Source of the DNA: Flavobacteriales bacterium
Lineage (GTDB): Bacteria > Bacteroidota > Bacteroidia > Flavobacteriales_F > PHOS-HE28
Length of the DNA stretch: 64,000 nucleotides
Assembly: GCA_016713875.1 (NCBI GenBank)
Contig: JADJOI010000003.1
Location: 3,162,001 to 3,226,000, forward strand
Direction: 5' to 3'
The notes beneath the pieces are model-generated. The model ran no database searches, was not told the DNA's origin, and saw only the letters and a list, made by a program, of their open reading frames with translations. Below, in pieces: positions 31,592 to 42,700 of the stretch (positions within the stretch are counted from its first letter, which is position 1; every line of letters starts with the position of its first letter). Position numbers and translations under genes: made by a program.

Positions 31592-34507
31592 TTATTTCAC
31601 CAGGTTCACGTGGCCCACCCACTCCTGCTTTTCAGCGGCAAAAACGGGCCGACCGATCAGGCGCCAGGTGTACACCCCGGTGGGCAGGATCTCGCCGCCG
31701 CCCTGTGCGCGGCCGTCCCAGCCCTGTTCGATGTCGTTGGTCTTGAAGATGAGCTGGCCCCAGCGGTCGTACACCTCGAAGGTGTGCTCCTCGGGCACCA
31801 TGTCCGCCAGCACCGGCTGGAACAGCTCGTTCAGGTTGTTCCCGTCCGGCGTGAAGGCGTTGGGGATGTAGATGGCGGGCACGTACACGGGCACCACCTT
31901 GCAGAGCGAGTCGGTGCAGCCGTACTGGTCGGTGACGCGCAGACACACCTCGTGATCGTCGCCGATCACATCGCTGAACTCGTAGTAGAGCGTGCGCTCG
32001 GTGGCGGTGTCGGTGCCGTTGAAGGTCCAGGACCAGATCACGGCCTCCGGATCATCGCTGGCGAAGTAGATGCTCGCGTTCTGCTCGGTGCCTGGGTTGG
32101 GGCTGAAGATGAAGGTGGCCAGGGGCGCGGGGTCCACGGTGACGGCGCCGGGCACCAGCAACTGGTCGGTGCAGCCCTGCGGGGTGGTGATGGTGAGGCC
32201 CACGGTGTACCAACCGGGCAGTTCATACAGGTGTTCCACGCTGTCGCAGCTCAGGGTGTTCGCCCCGTCGCCGAGGTCCCACACGCAACTGCCGCCCAGA
32301 TAGATCGGGTCCGTGGTGTTGGTCAGGGTGGTCTGCAAGGGGTGGCATCCGCTGTCGGGTTCCACGGTGAAGGAGATCACCGGCAGGGGGTTCACGGTCA
32401 CCTGCACCAGCGCGGTGTCGGTGAGCAGCGAGCAGGTGCCGATGCCATAGGCCACGTAGGCGTAGGCGCCGCTACTATCGGCCGCCGGGTCGAGCACCGG
32501 GGCGTGGGCCAGCATGCCGGGGTCGAGCCAGTTGCCGCCGGTATCCGGGGATCCGCCCAGCAGGGGGAAGAGCTGCGTCACAGGCCCATCGAAGCAGATG
32601 ACCAGGGTGGCGTCCTGCCCGGCGTCCGGCAAGGGGTCCACAGCGAGTGTCAGTGTGGCGGTCAGGGTGGGGCATGGTGCCGTGCCGGTCACCGTGTAGG
32701 TGTACACACCCGGGGCATCGGTGGCGGCCAGGAAGGTGCCCGGGACCGGTTGCTGGTTGGGGTCGCTCCACTGGCCGGTGGCGTCCGGCGTGCCGCCCAG
32801 GGTGGCGAGCATGTCCAGCAGGGGGGCGTCGCTGCATAGGGTCAGCGAAGCGTCCGTGCCGGGGTCCACGGCTTGCGGAATGTCCACCGTCACGAAGGCC
32901 GTGTCGTTGGGGCAGGGGCTGGTGCCCGGCACGATGTAGCGGTACACGCCGGCCGGGTCGACCCCGGGGTCGAGGGTGCCGGAGAACACGCTGCCATTGG
33001 GGTATTGCCAGCCGCCGGAGGCCATGGGACCGCCCGGGATGTTCAGGAAGAGGTCGTCCTGTCCATCGCTGGTGCAATAGGCCAGGGCCACATCCTGCCC
33101 GGCGTTCACGCTGGCCTGGGTGGTCATGGTCACCGTGCCGCTGGCCGCGCAACTGCTGCCCTGCCCCACGGCGTAGAGGTAGGCCCCGTCGAGGTCCACC
33201 CCCGGGTCGAAGGTGCCGCTGTGCACGTTGCCGTTGGGGTCGGTCCAATCGCCGGTGTTGGGTGGGTTGCCGCCCAGCAGGGTCAGCATGTCCACCGGAG
33301 CGTCCAGATCGCACACGGTGAGCGAACCCGGGGTGATCAGCGCGCCCTGCTGCACCTCCACCACGATGTTGAGCGTGGAGGTCATGGACGGCACGCCATC
33401 ATCGGTGCCCTGCACGGAGATGATGTGGAAGCCCACATCGGCCGGGGTGGGCAGGATATCGATGGTGATGGTGGCCGCCAGCCCGGGCACCAGGCTGGTG
33501 ATGGTGAAGTTGGAGAGCGTGGTGGAGCTGGCCGAAGGGGTGGTGATCTGGTTGGGCTCCGGCGACAGGAAGGTGACGTCCAAAGTGGCCAGGTCGCCCA
33601 CGCACAGGATGATGGAGTCGCACACGCTCTGACCGCTGATCACGGGGGGCACGTTGGCCGTGGTGATGTCCGTGCTGAAGCTGAAGTACTGATCGTCCAG
33701 GAAGCTCACTCCGTCGTTGAGGCCGAAGGGTCCGTCATACGCGGTGCCGGGCTGGTCAAAGCGGCCGAACTGGATATAGTCCACGCCGTTGCCCTCGTTC
33801 GCGCCCACGCTCGCCGGGGTGCCGCCGAAGCCATTGGTGCCTCCGCTGGCCGAGCCGGTGGTCCACTGCATGTCCTTGTAGCAGAAGCTCACATTCGCGC
33901 CGTTCGGCACCACGGGGTCCGTGCCGTCGGTGATGATCAACTGGAAGGTGTTCACCTTGTCGGTCATCTGGCTGAAGTAGCCCACGTTCGTCCAGTTCAC
34001 GTACATGGCCGTGGGCGTCACCTTGAACTGCACGATGTTGTTGCCGAAGCCCGGCCCACGCAGGTCCACATCCGCCCAGAAAGGCGCCACCATGGTGTAG
34101 CCGTTGAAGGGGAAGCCGGTGGAGCTGAAGGTGCCGTAGTACTGGCCGAAGCTGACGTTGCCGTTGATGTTGATGTAGACCGTGTTGTACAGGGTGCCGT
34201 ACAGGTAGAATTGGAAGGGAAGGACGATGGGGCCGTAGCTGCCGTCATCGGCGTTGTGGAAGCCGCTGGCGTCCCACTGGGTGTTGTTGTCGATCGTGGT
34301 GTAGTTGGCGTCCGGCATCACCCAGCAGTCGCAGGTGCTGCTGCCTCCGCGCTGCACGTACGGGTCCGGGGCGGGGGTGACGCCGGTGTTCGGCGCGGGG
34401 GGGAAGGTGGCCAGCTTCCACGCGTCGTAGCTGGCCTGATCGTGCGGGGCCTGGGCCGCGCCGCCCAGGGCGGTCAGCACAAGAAGGAGGGTCGCAAGGT
34501 GCCGCAT
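31592..34507 (-). CDS. Large nidogen-domain adhesin with T9SS type B sorting domain
   Basis: A 971-residue secreted protein related to its two nidogen-domain neighbours. It has a signal peptide (GGAAQA), a Cys pair CDCW at about 60, and a NIDO domain at about 65-290. After this comes a series of about four repeats of roughly 80 residues with the pattern GGxPxxxGxWxDPxG...PGxDxxGxYxYxVxG (GDWTDPNGNVHSGTFDPGVD, GGWQYPNGSVFSGTLDPGVD, GQWSDPNQQPVPGTF, GNWLDPGMLAHAPVLDPAAD), then PKD-like modules and a type B domain (IPNAFTPDGNNLNELFQP, VYDRWGQLIFKT). It lies between the membrane anti-sigma-like gene (7-nt gap) and the next adhesin gene (16-nt gap), so all are probably one operon. Confidence 0.88.
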   Translation of the reverse strand: MRHLATLLLVLTALGGAAQAPHDQASYDAWKLATFPPAPNTGVTPAPDPYVQRGGSSTCDCWVMPDANYTTIDNNTQWDASGFHNADDGSYGPIVLPFQFYLYGTLYNTVYININGNVSFGQYYGTFSSTGFPFNGYTMVAPFWADVDLRGPGFGNNIVQFKVTPTAMYVNWTNVGYFSQMTDKVNTFQLIITDGTDPVVPNGANVSFCYKDMQWTTGSASGGTNGFGGTPASVGANEGNGVDYIQFGRFDQPGTAYDGPFGLNDGVSFLDDQYFSFSTDITTANVPPVISGQSVCDSIILCVGDLATLDVTFLSPEPNQITTPSASSTTLSNFTITSLVPGLAATITIDILPTPADVGFHIISVQGTDDGVPSMTSTLNIVVEVQQGALITPGSLTVCDLDAPVDMLTLLGGNPPNTGDWTDPNGNVHSGTFDPGVDLDGAYLYAVGQGSSCAASGTVTMTTQASVNAGQDVALAYCTSDGQDDLFLNIPGGPMASGGWQYPNGSVFSGTLDPGVDPAGVYRYIVPGTSPCPNDTAFVTVDIPQAVDPGTDASLTLCSDAPLLDMLATLGGTPDATGQWSDPNQQPVPGTFLAATDAPGVYTYTVTGTAPCPTLTATLTLAVDPLPDAGQDATLVICFDGPVTQLFPLLGGSPDTGGNWLDPGMLAHAPVLDPAADSSGAYAYVAYGIGTCSLLTDTALVQVTVNPLPVISFTVEPDSGCHPLQTTLTNTTDPIYLGGSCVWDLGDGANTLSCDSVEHLYELPGWYTVGLTITTPQGCTDQLLVPGAVTVDPAPLATFIFSPNPGTEQNASIYFASDDPEAVIWSWTFNGTDTATERTLYYEFSDVIGDDHEVCLRVTDQYGCTDSLCKVVPVYVPAIYIPNAFTPDGNNLNELFQPVLADMVPEEHTFEVYDRWGQLIFKTNDIEQGWDGRAQGGGEILPTGVYTWRLIGRPVFAAEKQEWVGHVNLVK
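33930..34094. repeat. Near-identical nidogen-domain DNA block, copy 1
   Basis: 165 nt in the 971-residue adhesin gene that matches 37235-37399 in the 479-residue gene without indels (constant offset of 3305), with only a few mismatches. It includes silent positions, so recent duplication or gene conversion is likely. Confidence 0.7.
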
Positions 34508-34514
34508 GTCCGGT

Positions 34515-35717
34515 TCAGCGAATGATGTTCACGGTGTTGCTGTAGGCCCGGGCCTTGCCCGCTAGGTCCTCCACCTCGATGGCGTAGAGGTAGGTGCCGC
34601 TGGGGCAGGGGTGGCCCTGCAGGTCGTTGCCGTCCCACGCACGAAGGTCGTTGGACGTGAACACCAGGGCGCCTGTGGCCCCGCTGAAGATCCGCACGGC
34701 CACGCGTTGATAGTGGCTGCCCTGCGGCACCCACTGCTCGTTCTCCCCGTCGCCGTTGGGGGTGAACACGTTCGGGATGAAGAGCACCGGCTCGGCCACG
34801 GCCTCGTTCAAGGGAGAAGGTTCCGGTTCCGCCACGGGCTCCTCCTGCACAGGTGTCTCCGGCTGTGCCGGACGGTCCTCGCCCCGGTTCAGCTCGCGCA
34901 GCACCTCCTGCACCACCTGTCGCCCCTCGGGCTCGGAAGTGAACGTGGCGATCGGTTGCGTTCCAGCTGGGGAGGGGACGTCGGCTTGAACCTCCGGGTG
35001 TGCTGCTACGGCCCCTGTGTTCCCTTCGGAGCGCTCCGGCGTGCTCGCCGCATGCAGGTCGTGCATCCGGGCGTCGTCCGGTCGGGTGCTGGCTTCGGGT
35101 CGAGCACGATCGGCCTGAGGTGCGGTGGTGGTCGCTGGCGCTTCGGGACGTTGCGCCGCGGTCTCCGCGGGGGCGGTGGAGCCCGTCGTGGTTCCCGCCG
35201 CCCCGTCCTGGGTCGTCGTGGCCGGTGCATCGGTCGGGGTCACCGGCGCCTGTAGCGTGACCGCGGTGCGCTCGGCATCGGGGGCGGATGGGCTTTCGGC
35301 GGCCAGGTACAATCCCCCGGCCACCAGCAGGGCAGCGGCCCCACCGGCCACCCAGCCGAGCAGGGAACTTCCGCTGGCGGCGGCGGCGCCGTGGCCCAAC
35401 TGGCCTTCGATGGCGGTCCAGGCGGCGGTCGGCACGGGCACCTCGTGGCCGTTGAACCGGTCACGGAGCAGGCTGTTCACGGGGTCGGCCAGGGTCACCT
35501 GGTGCTCGATGGCGTCCCACACGCCGGGGTCCACCTCGGCCTCGTGGCCGCTGAACCGCTCGCGCAGCAGGTCGCTCACCAGGTCGGTGCTGGTGGCGGC
35601 GCCCAGGGCCAGCTGGCTGGTGATGGCGTCCCAAGCGGCCGGCGGCACGGCCACTTCATGGCCGGCGAAACGGTCGCGCAGGACCTCGATCAGTTCATCC
35701 TTCCGCTCCATCGCCAT
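34515..35717 (-). CDS. Anti-sigma-like membrane protein with T9SS type B sorting domain
   Basis: A 400-residue protein with an unusual build. Residues 9-107 contain three repeats of a motif, LRxRFxGHEvxVxxxxWxAIxxQL, starting at about 13, 51 and 84, with no signal peptide before them. One membrane helix follows at about 119-140. A Thr/Ala/Pro/Glu-rich low-complexity stretch runs to about 300, and the C-terminus is a complete type B sorting domain: IPNVFTPNGDGENEQWVP, VRIFSGATGALVF, CPSGTYLYAIEV. The start is ATG 35717 or 35711, which overlaps the sigma factor gene by 23 or 17 nt. Position and topology suggest an anti-sigma factor, with repeats in the cytoplasm and the sorting domain in the periplasm; this is inference. 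Similar N-terminal repeats occur next to sigma genes in other Bacteroidota. Confidence 0.72.
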   Translation of the reverse strand: MAMERKDELIEVLRDRFAGHEVAVPPAAWDAITSQLALGAATSTDLVSDLLRERFSGHEAEVDPGVWDAIEHQVTLADPVNSLLRDRFNGHEVPVPTAAWTAIEGQLGHGAAAASGSSLLGWVAGGAAALLVAGGLYLAAESPSAPDAERTAVTLQAPVTPTDAPATTTQDGAAGTTTGSTAPAETAAQRPEAPATTTAPQADRARPEASTRPDDARMHDLHAASTPERSEGNTGAVAAHPEVQADVPSPAGTQPIATFTSEPEGRQVVQEVLRELNRGEDRPAQPETPVQEEPVAEPEPSPLNEAVAEPVLFIPNVFTPNGDGENEQWVPQGSHYQRVAVRIFSGATGALVFTSNDLRAWDGNDLQGHPCPSGTYLYAIEVEDLAGKARAYSNTVNIIR

Positions 35718-36252
35718 AGATGTCGGCCGCCTCCTTGGGCAGCAGTTTGCGCAGGTAGGCCCGTGCTTTCATGAATTGGCTCTTCGAGGTGTTCTCGCTG
35801 ATGCCCATCATCTCGCTGATCTCCTTGTGGGCGTAACCCTCGATGGCGAACAGGTTGAAGACGGCGCGGTAGCCGGGGGGCAGGGCCTGGATCAGCTCCA
35901 TGAGCTCCCCGGTGCTCATCTGCCCCAGCACTTGGGCGTCCTCGCTGTGCAGGTGCTCGGCCTCGGTGAGGTCCAGGCTGTGGTCGTAGGGCTTGTTGCG
36001 CCGGATGTGGTCCAGGGCGGTGTTCACCATGGTGCGGGCGATCCAGCCGCCCAGGGGGCCGTCGCCGCGGTAGTGGTCCATTTTCTGGAACACCTTCACG
36101 AAGCCGTCCTGCAGGATGTCCTGGGCCTGTTCCCGTCCTGGGGCGTAGCGCATGCAGATGCTCATCATCTTACGGGCGTAGGCACGATACAACTCCTTCT
36201 GGGCCAAGGGCTCACCCTTCAGGCATCCGGTCACGAGCTGTTCGTCCGTCAT
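35695..36252 (-). CDS. RNA polymerase sigma-70 factor, ECF type
   Basis: A 185-residue two-domain sigma factor. Region 2 contains ICMRYAPGREQAQDILQDGF, VFQKMDHYRGDGPLGGW and RTMVNTALDHIRR; region 4 contains LPPGYRAVFNLFAIEGYAHK, then EISEMMGISENTSKSQFMKA. The start MTDEQLVTG at 36252 fits the family; an open upstream extension is poorly conserved in character and would cover the -7 element at 36305-36312. It overlaps the anti-sigma-like gene and leads the operon that ends with two adhesin genes. The targets are unknown. No copy of the bipartite motif found near the other ECF gene is seen in front of it. Confidence 0.9.
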   Translation of the reverse strand: MTDEQLVTGCLKGEPLAQKELYRAYARKMMSICMRYAPGREQAQDILQDGFVKVFQKMDHYRGDGPLGGWIARTMVNTALDHIRRNKPYDHSLDLTEAEHLHSEDAQVLGQMSTGELMELIQALPPGYRAVFNLFAIEGYAHKEISEMMGISENTSKSQFMKARAYLRKLLPKEAADIYGDGAEG

Positions 36253-36304
36253 GGCGTCCGTGGGGAATGATGCGATCGGCGGGCGAAAGGTTGCCCGGGC
36301 CCCT

Positions 36305-36312
36305 GCAAGATA
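36305..36312 (-). promoter_or_regulatory. -7 promoter element before sigma factor operon
   Basis: Minus-strand TATCTTGC, 52 nt before the sigma factor ATG; a housekeeping-type element. Confidence 0.4.
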
Positions 36313-36316
36313 AGGC

Positions 36317-36344
36317 CCTTCCTGCCCGCGAAGCGCGGGGAAGG
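36317..36344 (-). terminator. Possible terminator of the nidogen-domain gene at 36.4 kb
   Basis: CCTTCC and CCGCG pair with CGCGG and GGAAGG around an AAG loop with a 3-nt bulge. It is on the minus strand, 40 nt after the gene and just before the sigma factor promoter; no long T-run. A second small hairpin (ATCCCG / CGGGAT) lies at 36359-36375. Confidence 0.45.
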
Positions 36345-36384
36345 CCGACAAACCCGGCATCCCGGAGCTCGGGATCGCAGGGCC

Positions 36385-37824
36385 CTACGGGTTGGTGGAG
36401 CGCACGAAGCGCTGCACGCTGCTGCCCCCGGCGCCGCTGACCCGCACCATGTAGGTACCCACGGACAGCCCGCTCAACTCAAGCGTGAGCGGCTTGCTGG
36501 TGACGGCCACGGACCGGATCACACGGCCGTCGAGCTCCATAAGATCAACCTGTGCCGCGCCCTCGTCCGGGAGGAGGATGTTCAGCTGGTCGACAGCGGG
36601 GTTGGGCGCCAGGGAAAAGGCGATCGGTCCACGTTCGTTCAGCGCAGTGGCCCCGGGGACGACCTCAACCACCACCTTGTAGGTGCTCTCGAGCGGGATC
36701 AGGTCATCGTTCTGCCCCAGGTAGGTGACCTGATGGTAGCCGATGTCCTGCGCCTGGGCATCGATCTGGGCAAGGACCTCGATGTGATCCGCCACGGGAT
36801 TGTTCAGCTGCACGAACGAGTTCAACGTTCCGCATGAGGCCGTCGCGGAGACCAGTTCGCCGGGTCCTCCGGCCAGGATCAACATCTGAAGTTGGACCGT
36901 CTGGCCCACCTGCACGGCGACCGTGTCGCATCCGTAGGTGCTGGCGAAGATCGGCGGTACACCAGCGGTGTCGGCGATGTTCAAAAGGAAATGGGTGCTG
37001 TCCAGCCAGTCCACCTGATCATTCGCCAGGAAAGGACCATCGTATGCGATGCCGGGGGCATCGTAACGGCCGACTTGTGCGTATTCCACACCATCGCCCA
37101 AGTTCACGCCCACGCTAGCGGCCGTGCCTCCGAATCCGCCCATGCCACCTGAGGCGGCCCCGGTGGTCCACTGCATGTCCTTGTAGCAGAAGCTCACATT
37201 GTTCCCGAACGAGACCGCGGGGTCGATCCCGTCCGTGATGATCAACTGGAAGGAGTTCACCTTGTCGGTCATCTGGTTGAAGTAGCCCACGTTCGTCCAG
37301 TTCACGTACATCGCCGTGGGGGTCACCTTGAACTGCACGATGTTGTTGCCGACGCCCGGCCCACGCAGGTCCACATCCGCCCAGAATGGCGCCACCAATT
37401 TGATGGTGTTCGCCGGAAAACCAGTGGAAGTGAACGAAATGTATGGGGTTCCGAAACTGACGTTCCCGTTGATGTTGATGTAGGCCGTATCGACGGCCGT
37501 ACCGAATAAGTCGAAGGGGAACGGCAGTGCGATCGGGCCGTGGCTGCCGTCGTCAGCATTCTGGAAGCCGGTGGCGTTCCAGGCCAGGTTATTGTCGATC
37601 GTGAAATAGCTGCTGTCCGGCTGCACCCAGCAGTCGCAGGGCTGTCCGCCTCCTTTCGGCAGGACGCTGGAGGGCGCTGGGCCGCTGCGATGGGCGGGTG
37701 CGGCCGCAGCGGTCGAGGCCAAGGTCGACTTCCAGGCCTGATAGGCGTCGGCGTCCTGAAAGGATTGCGCGGGGACCAAGGACGGGAGCACCACCAGCAT
37801 GGCGAAGGTTGAGCGGAGCTTCAT
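36385..37824 (-). CDS. Nidogen-domain protein with T9SS type A sorting domain
   Basis: A 479-residue secreted protein, the smallest of three nidogen-domain paralogues. Signal peptide (LVPAQ), then CDCWVQPDSSYFTIDNN, and the NIDO domain at about 70-270 with YININGNVSFG, MTDKVNSFQLIITDG and NVSFCYKDMQWTTG. Unlike the other two it ends in a type A domain (FSLAPNPAVDQLNILL, LMELDGRVIRSV, GTYMVRVSG, RFVRSTNP). The frame stays open 1.8 kb upstream, antisense to lepA; MKLRSTFAML at 37824 is the true start, with a signal peptide and a -7 element 20 nt before it. It has its own promoter and is not part of the sigma operon. Confidence 0.88.
   Translation of the reverse strand: MKLRSTFAMLVVLPSLVPAQSFQDADAYQAWKSTLASTAAAAPAHRSGPAPSSVLPKGGGQPCDCWVQPDSSYFTIDNNLAWNATGFQNADDGSHGPIALPFPFDLFGTAVDTAYININGNVSFGTPYISFTSTGFPANTIKLVAPFWADVDLRGPGVGNNIVQFKVTPTAMYVNWTNVGYFNQMTDKVNSFQLIITDGIDPAVSFGNNVSFCYKDMQWTTGAASGGMGGFGGTAASVGVNLGDGVEYAQVGRYDAPGIAYDGPFLANDQVDWLDSTHFLLNIADTAGVPPIFASTYGCDTVAVQVGQTVQLQMLILAGGPGELVSATASCGTLNSFVQLNNPVADHIEVLAQIDAQAQDIGYHQVTYLGQNDDLIPLESTYKVVVEVVPGATALNERGPIAFSLAPNPAVDQLNILLPDEGAAQVDLMELDGRVIRSVAVTSKPLTLELSGLSVGTYMVRVSGAGGSSVQRFVRSTNP
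37235..37399. repeat. Near-identical nidogen-domain DNA block, copy 2
   Basis: Partner of 33930-34094, see there; same orientation. Confidence 0.7.
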
Positions 37825-37844
37825 GGGACTGGTTCGGGCCAAGC

Positions 37845-37852
37845 CGAAGATA
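37845..37852 (-). promoter_or_regulatory. -7 promoter element before nidogen-domain gene
   Basis: Minus-strand TATCTTCG, 20 nt before the ATG at 37824, in the divergent lepA intergenic region. Confidence 0.5.
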
Positions 37853-37896
37853 GTGATCCATCCTGATCGAGGGTCCGTGCCTCGCGCGCGGAGGGC

Positions 37897-37904
37897 TACC
37901 TTTG
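37897..37904 (+). promoter_or_regulatory. -7 promoter element before lepA
   Basis: TACCTTTG, perfect TAnnTTTG, 22 nt before the lepA ATG. Confidence 0.6.
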
Positions 37905-37926
37905 CACGCCTTTTCCGGACCCGGCC

Positions 37927-39714
<1,788 letters not shown>

Positions 39715-39750
39715 TCGGTCCGCCCGGCGGATCGTCAGGTGGCATGGCCC

Positions 39751-42700
39751 TCACTGCGCCAGCACCCGCACCGCCCCGATCACTTCTTCGTCGCGCATGA
39801 GCCGCAGGATATAGGCCCCCGCGCCGAGCCCCTCACGGAACAGGGTGACGCTTCGCCCGGTCGGTCGCAGCACGCGCAGCACCCGCCCGCTCACGTCCAC
39901 CAGCTCGATGCGGTGCTGCGCGGTGAGCATCTCGGAGATCTGCAGCACGGCCATCTCGTTCATCGGGTTGGGTGCGAGCCGCAGACTGGTGCCCCCTGCA
40001 TCGGGCAAGCTGTTGGCGGTATAGGTGTACGGATCGCTCAGGGCCACGCAGCCGTATGCGCTGGTCACCTGCACGGTGTAGTCGCCGTTCTGGGTGGGCA
40101 GGAGTTGCGGCAGGGTGTCACCGGGCAGCAGCAGTCCGTTCAGGAACCACTGGTAGTGGATGCCGGCGCTGGCCTCCAGCACGTCCGGCGCTGGAGAGTT
40201 GACCAGGGCTTCATGCAGGCTGCAGTCCACCAGGGTGTTCAGCACCGTGTTAGTGATCACCGGGGGGTTGAGGTCGAAGTAGATGGCGGCGCTGTTCTCG
40301 ATCGTCGTCAGATGCGGGAGTCCGTTGTCGAGCGAGATGCGGAACTTCACGAAACCCTGGCTCGCCTGGAGGTCGGCGCCGCTATCCGGCAGGGCGATCC
40401 CTTCGAACCGGAATTCCAAGGTGCCGTCCGCCCGGATGAGCACATCCGTTGGTGAATGGGAGTATCCGAGCAGCGTCACGCTCGCGGGGTCGAGGTCCAC
40501 GTCGAGCACATCGCGGAGGATCACATCCATGGCGGGTGCGTTGCCGGTGTTCTGGAAACGGATCGTGTAGTCGAGGTGGTCCGTGGCGATATCGATCGCT
40601 CCCTGATCACCGACCCCTTTAGGGGACACCTGCTTGTCGTTCGGGTCCCAGGCGCAGGTCACCGTGTCGGTCCAGAGCGATGTGGTGGTCTGCACCACCA
40701 CGCCCCCGATGCTCGCTTCGAGCGTGCAGGTGTTGGTCACGGGCATTCCCAGCAGGGCGAGGGCAGGACCCTCCACGATGAGGTGGGCGCCGTAGGTCGA
40801 ATAGTAGTACAGATCATCGAACGACCAATGGACCGTGCGGCCCACGACGGAGTCGGGCGCCGGGGATGCGGAGTGGAAGGTGAAGGCGGTATCGAGCTCG
40901 ACGGCGAGGTGCCCATCCGGGATGGTGGTGCCCAGGTTCGTTGCCTGCACGAAGAAGGAGGAATAGCTGTCGCACATGTACAGCGAACCCACGAGCGTGG
41001 GCTCGAGGTTCGTTACGATCACGGCCGGTGTGAAGCCGAAATCGTTGCCGGTGCTCACAGGGTTCAGCGCGTCGAGCGCGATGTGGTATTCGCTGGAATC
41101 CGTGGTGAGCGCCCAGAGGGTATCCGGTACAAGAGAGGACAGGACGAAGTGGCCCGGGGCCAGGCTGAACGAGTATGCACCGGTGGTATCCGTCATCGGG
41201 TAGCCGCTGGATGGATCGCACTGGGACAGCACGAAGGGCAATGGGCCTTCACCCGGGTCGCGCACGCCATCGGCGTTCAGGTCATGCCATACCTGCCCTT
41301 CGGCCCTGTAGGGCGAGTTGAACAGATTCTCCAGCCAGGCAGCGCTGCCGCTGGCGGCACAGGTCACCACATCGAGCGCGCCATCCCCGCTCACATCGGC
41401 CAGGATCAAGTGGTCCCTGCCGGTGTGCTGTGCCGCGGTCGCGAGCGTGAGCATGCCGCCCATGGTGCCGTTGCCGAGGTTGAGCCGGATCACGAGATCG
41501 CCGTTCTGGAGGAGCGCGACGAGGTCGGGATGGGTGTCCCCATCCATGTCGCCCAGCGTGTACGCGACGGCGGGGCAAGGCATGGCCTGGATGAGCGACA
41601 GGGTCCCATTGCCGACGCTCATGAACGCGATGGAATCACCATTGAACAGGATCAGCTCCTCCTGCCCATCCTGGTCAAGGTCATGCGTAGCGATCCCGGG
41701 CGAATTCATGCTGCCATTCGAATACGCCCGGATGGGTGCGATCACCCCCGGAGCGGTCGGTTGTGGGGCGCCGGTCCCATCGTTCAGGTTCCATCGCACT
41801 GAATCAGTTCCCAGCATCGTCGCATGCCACCAGACGAAGTCGGGATGACCGTCGGCATCGACCCGGCAGAGGGTGACCCCGGTGGGCAGGTTCCCCGCGT
41901 CGAGCCAGTGCTCCTGTTCGGACCAACCATTGCCGGTGTTCAGGTTCACCATGACGGGACCTCCGGAATAGCGAAGCACGTCGTTGTCGCCATCCAGGTC
42001 CAGGTCGCGGATGCATGGCACGATGGCCCCGGGGATCAGGCCGAAGTAGTTGTTGCCTACCGCTGTGATGGAATCCCCATTGATCACGCTCATCACGAAC
42101 TGCCGGCGTGTGGTGCCCGTGTTCGGGTCGCGCCATTCAAGCAGCAGGTCTGGGGGCCCCCCACCGTCGAGTTCGGCCACATCCACCCGGGAGATCCCCG
42201 AGGCGGACACCCAGTACTCAATGGGCTGATGCCTCAGATCACCCCCAAGACCCACATGTCCGGCCAATTGCAACGGCCGTGGCCCCTCGAGGGTCGGCCC
42301 CCAGGAGGTATTGCTACAGACGATCACCTGGGTGCCGTGAAGCGCAAGGCACAAGGGGGCGGCCACCGAATTCAGGCGCAGGAGGCCACCACCGCCGGAG
42401 AGATGCAGCTGCAGTGCATGGTTGCCGAGGCCCAGTACATCGGGGGTCTGGTCTCCATCGGCATATCCCACGGCGTAGGGCTGGAACAGGTTCGAGACCA
42501 TGATGTCCCCGGCATAGGTGAACGTCCCGGAACCGTCGTTCACGCACCTCACCAGCTCATCCGGCAGTCCGAGGTTCCAGGAGAGGTACCAGAGGTAGAG
42601 GTCCAGATCGCCATCCCCCTCCATGTCCATGAGCTTGAGGGAGGTGGTCTTCGCGCCTGGATAGACCACCTGGAGGGCGGGTGTGATGGGGCCGAAGTTG

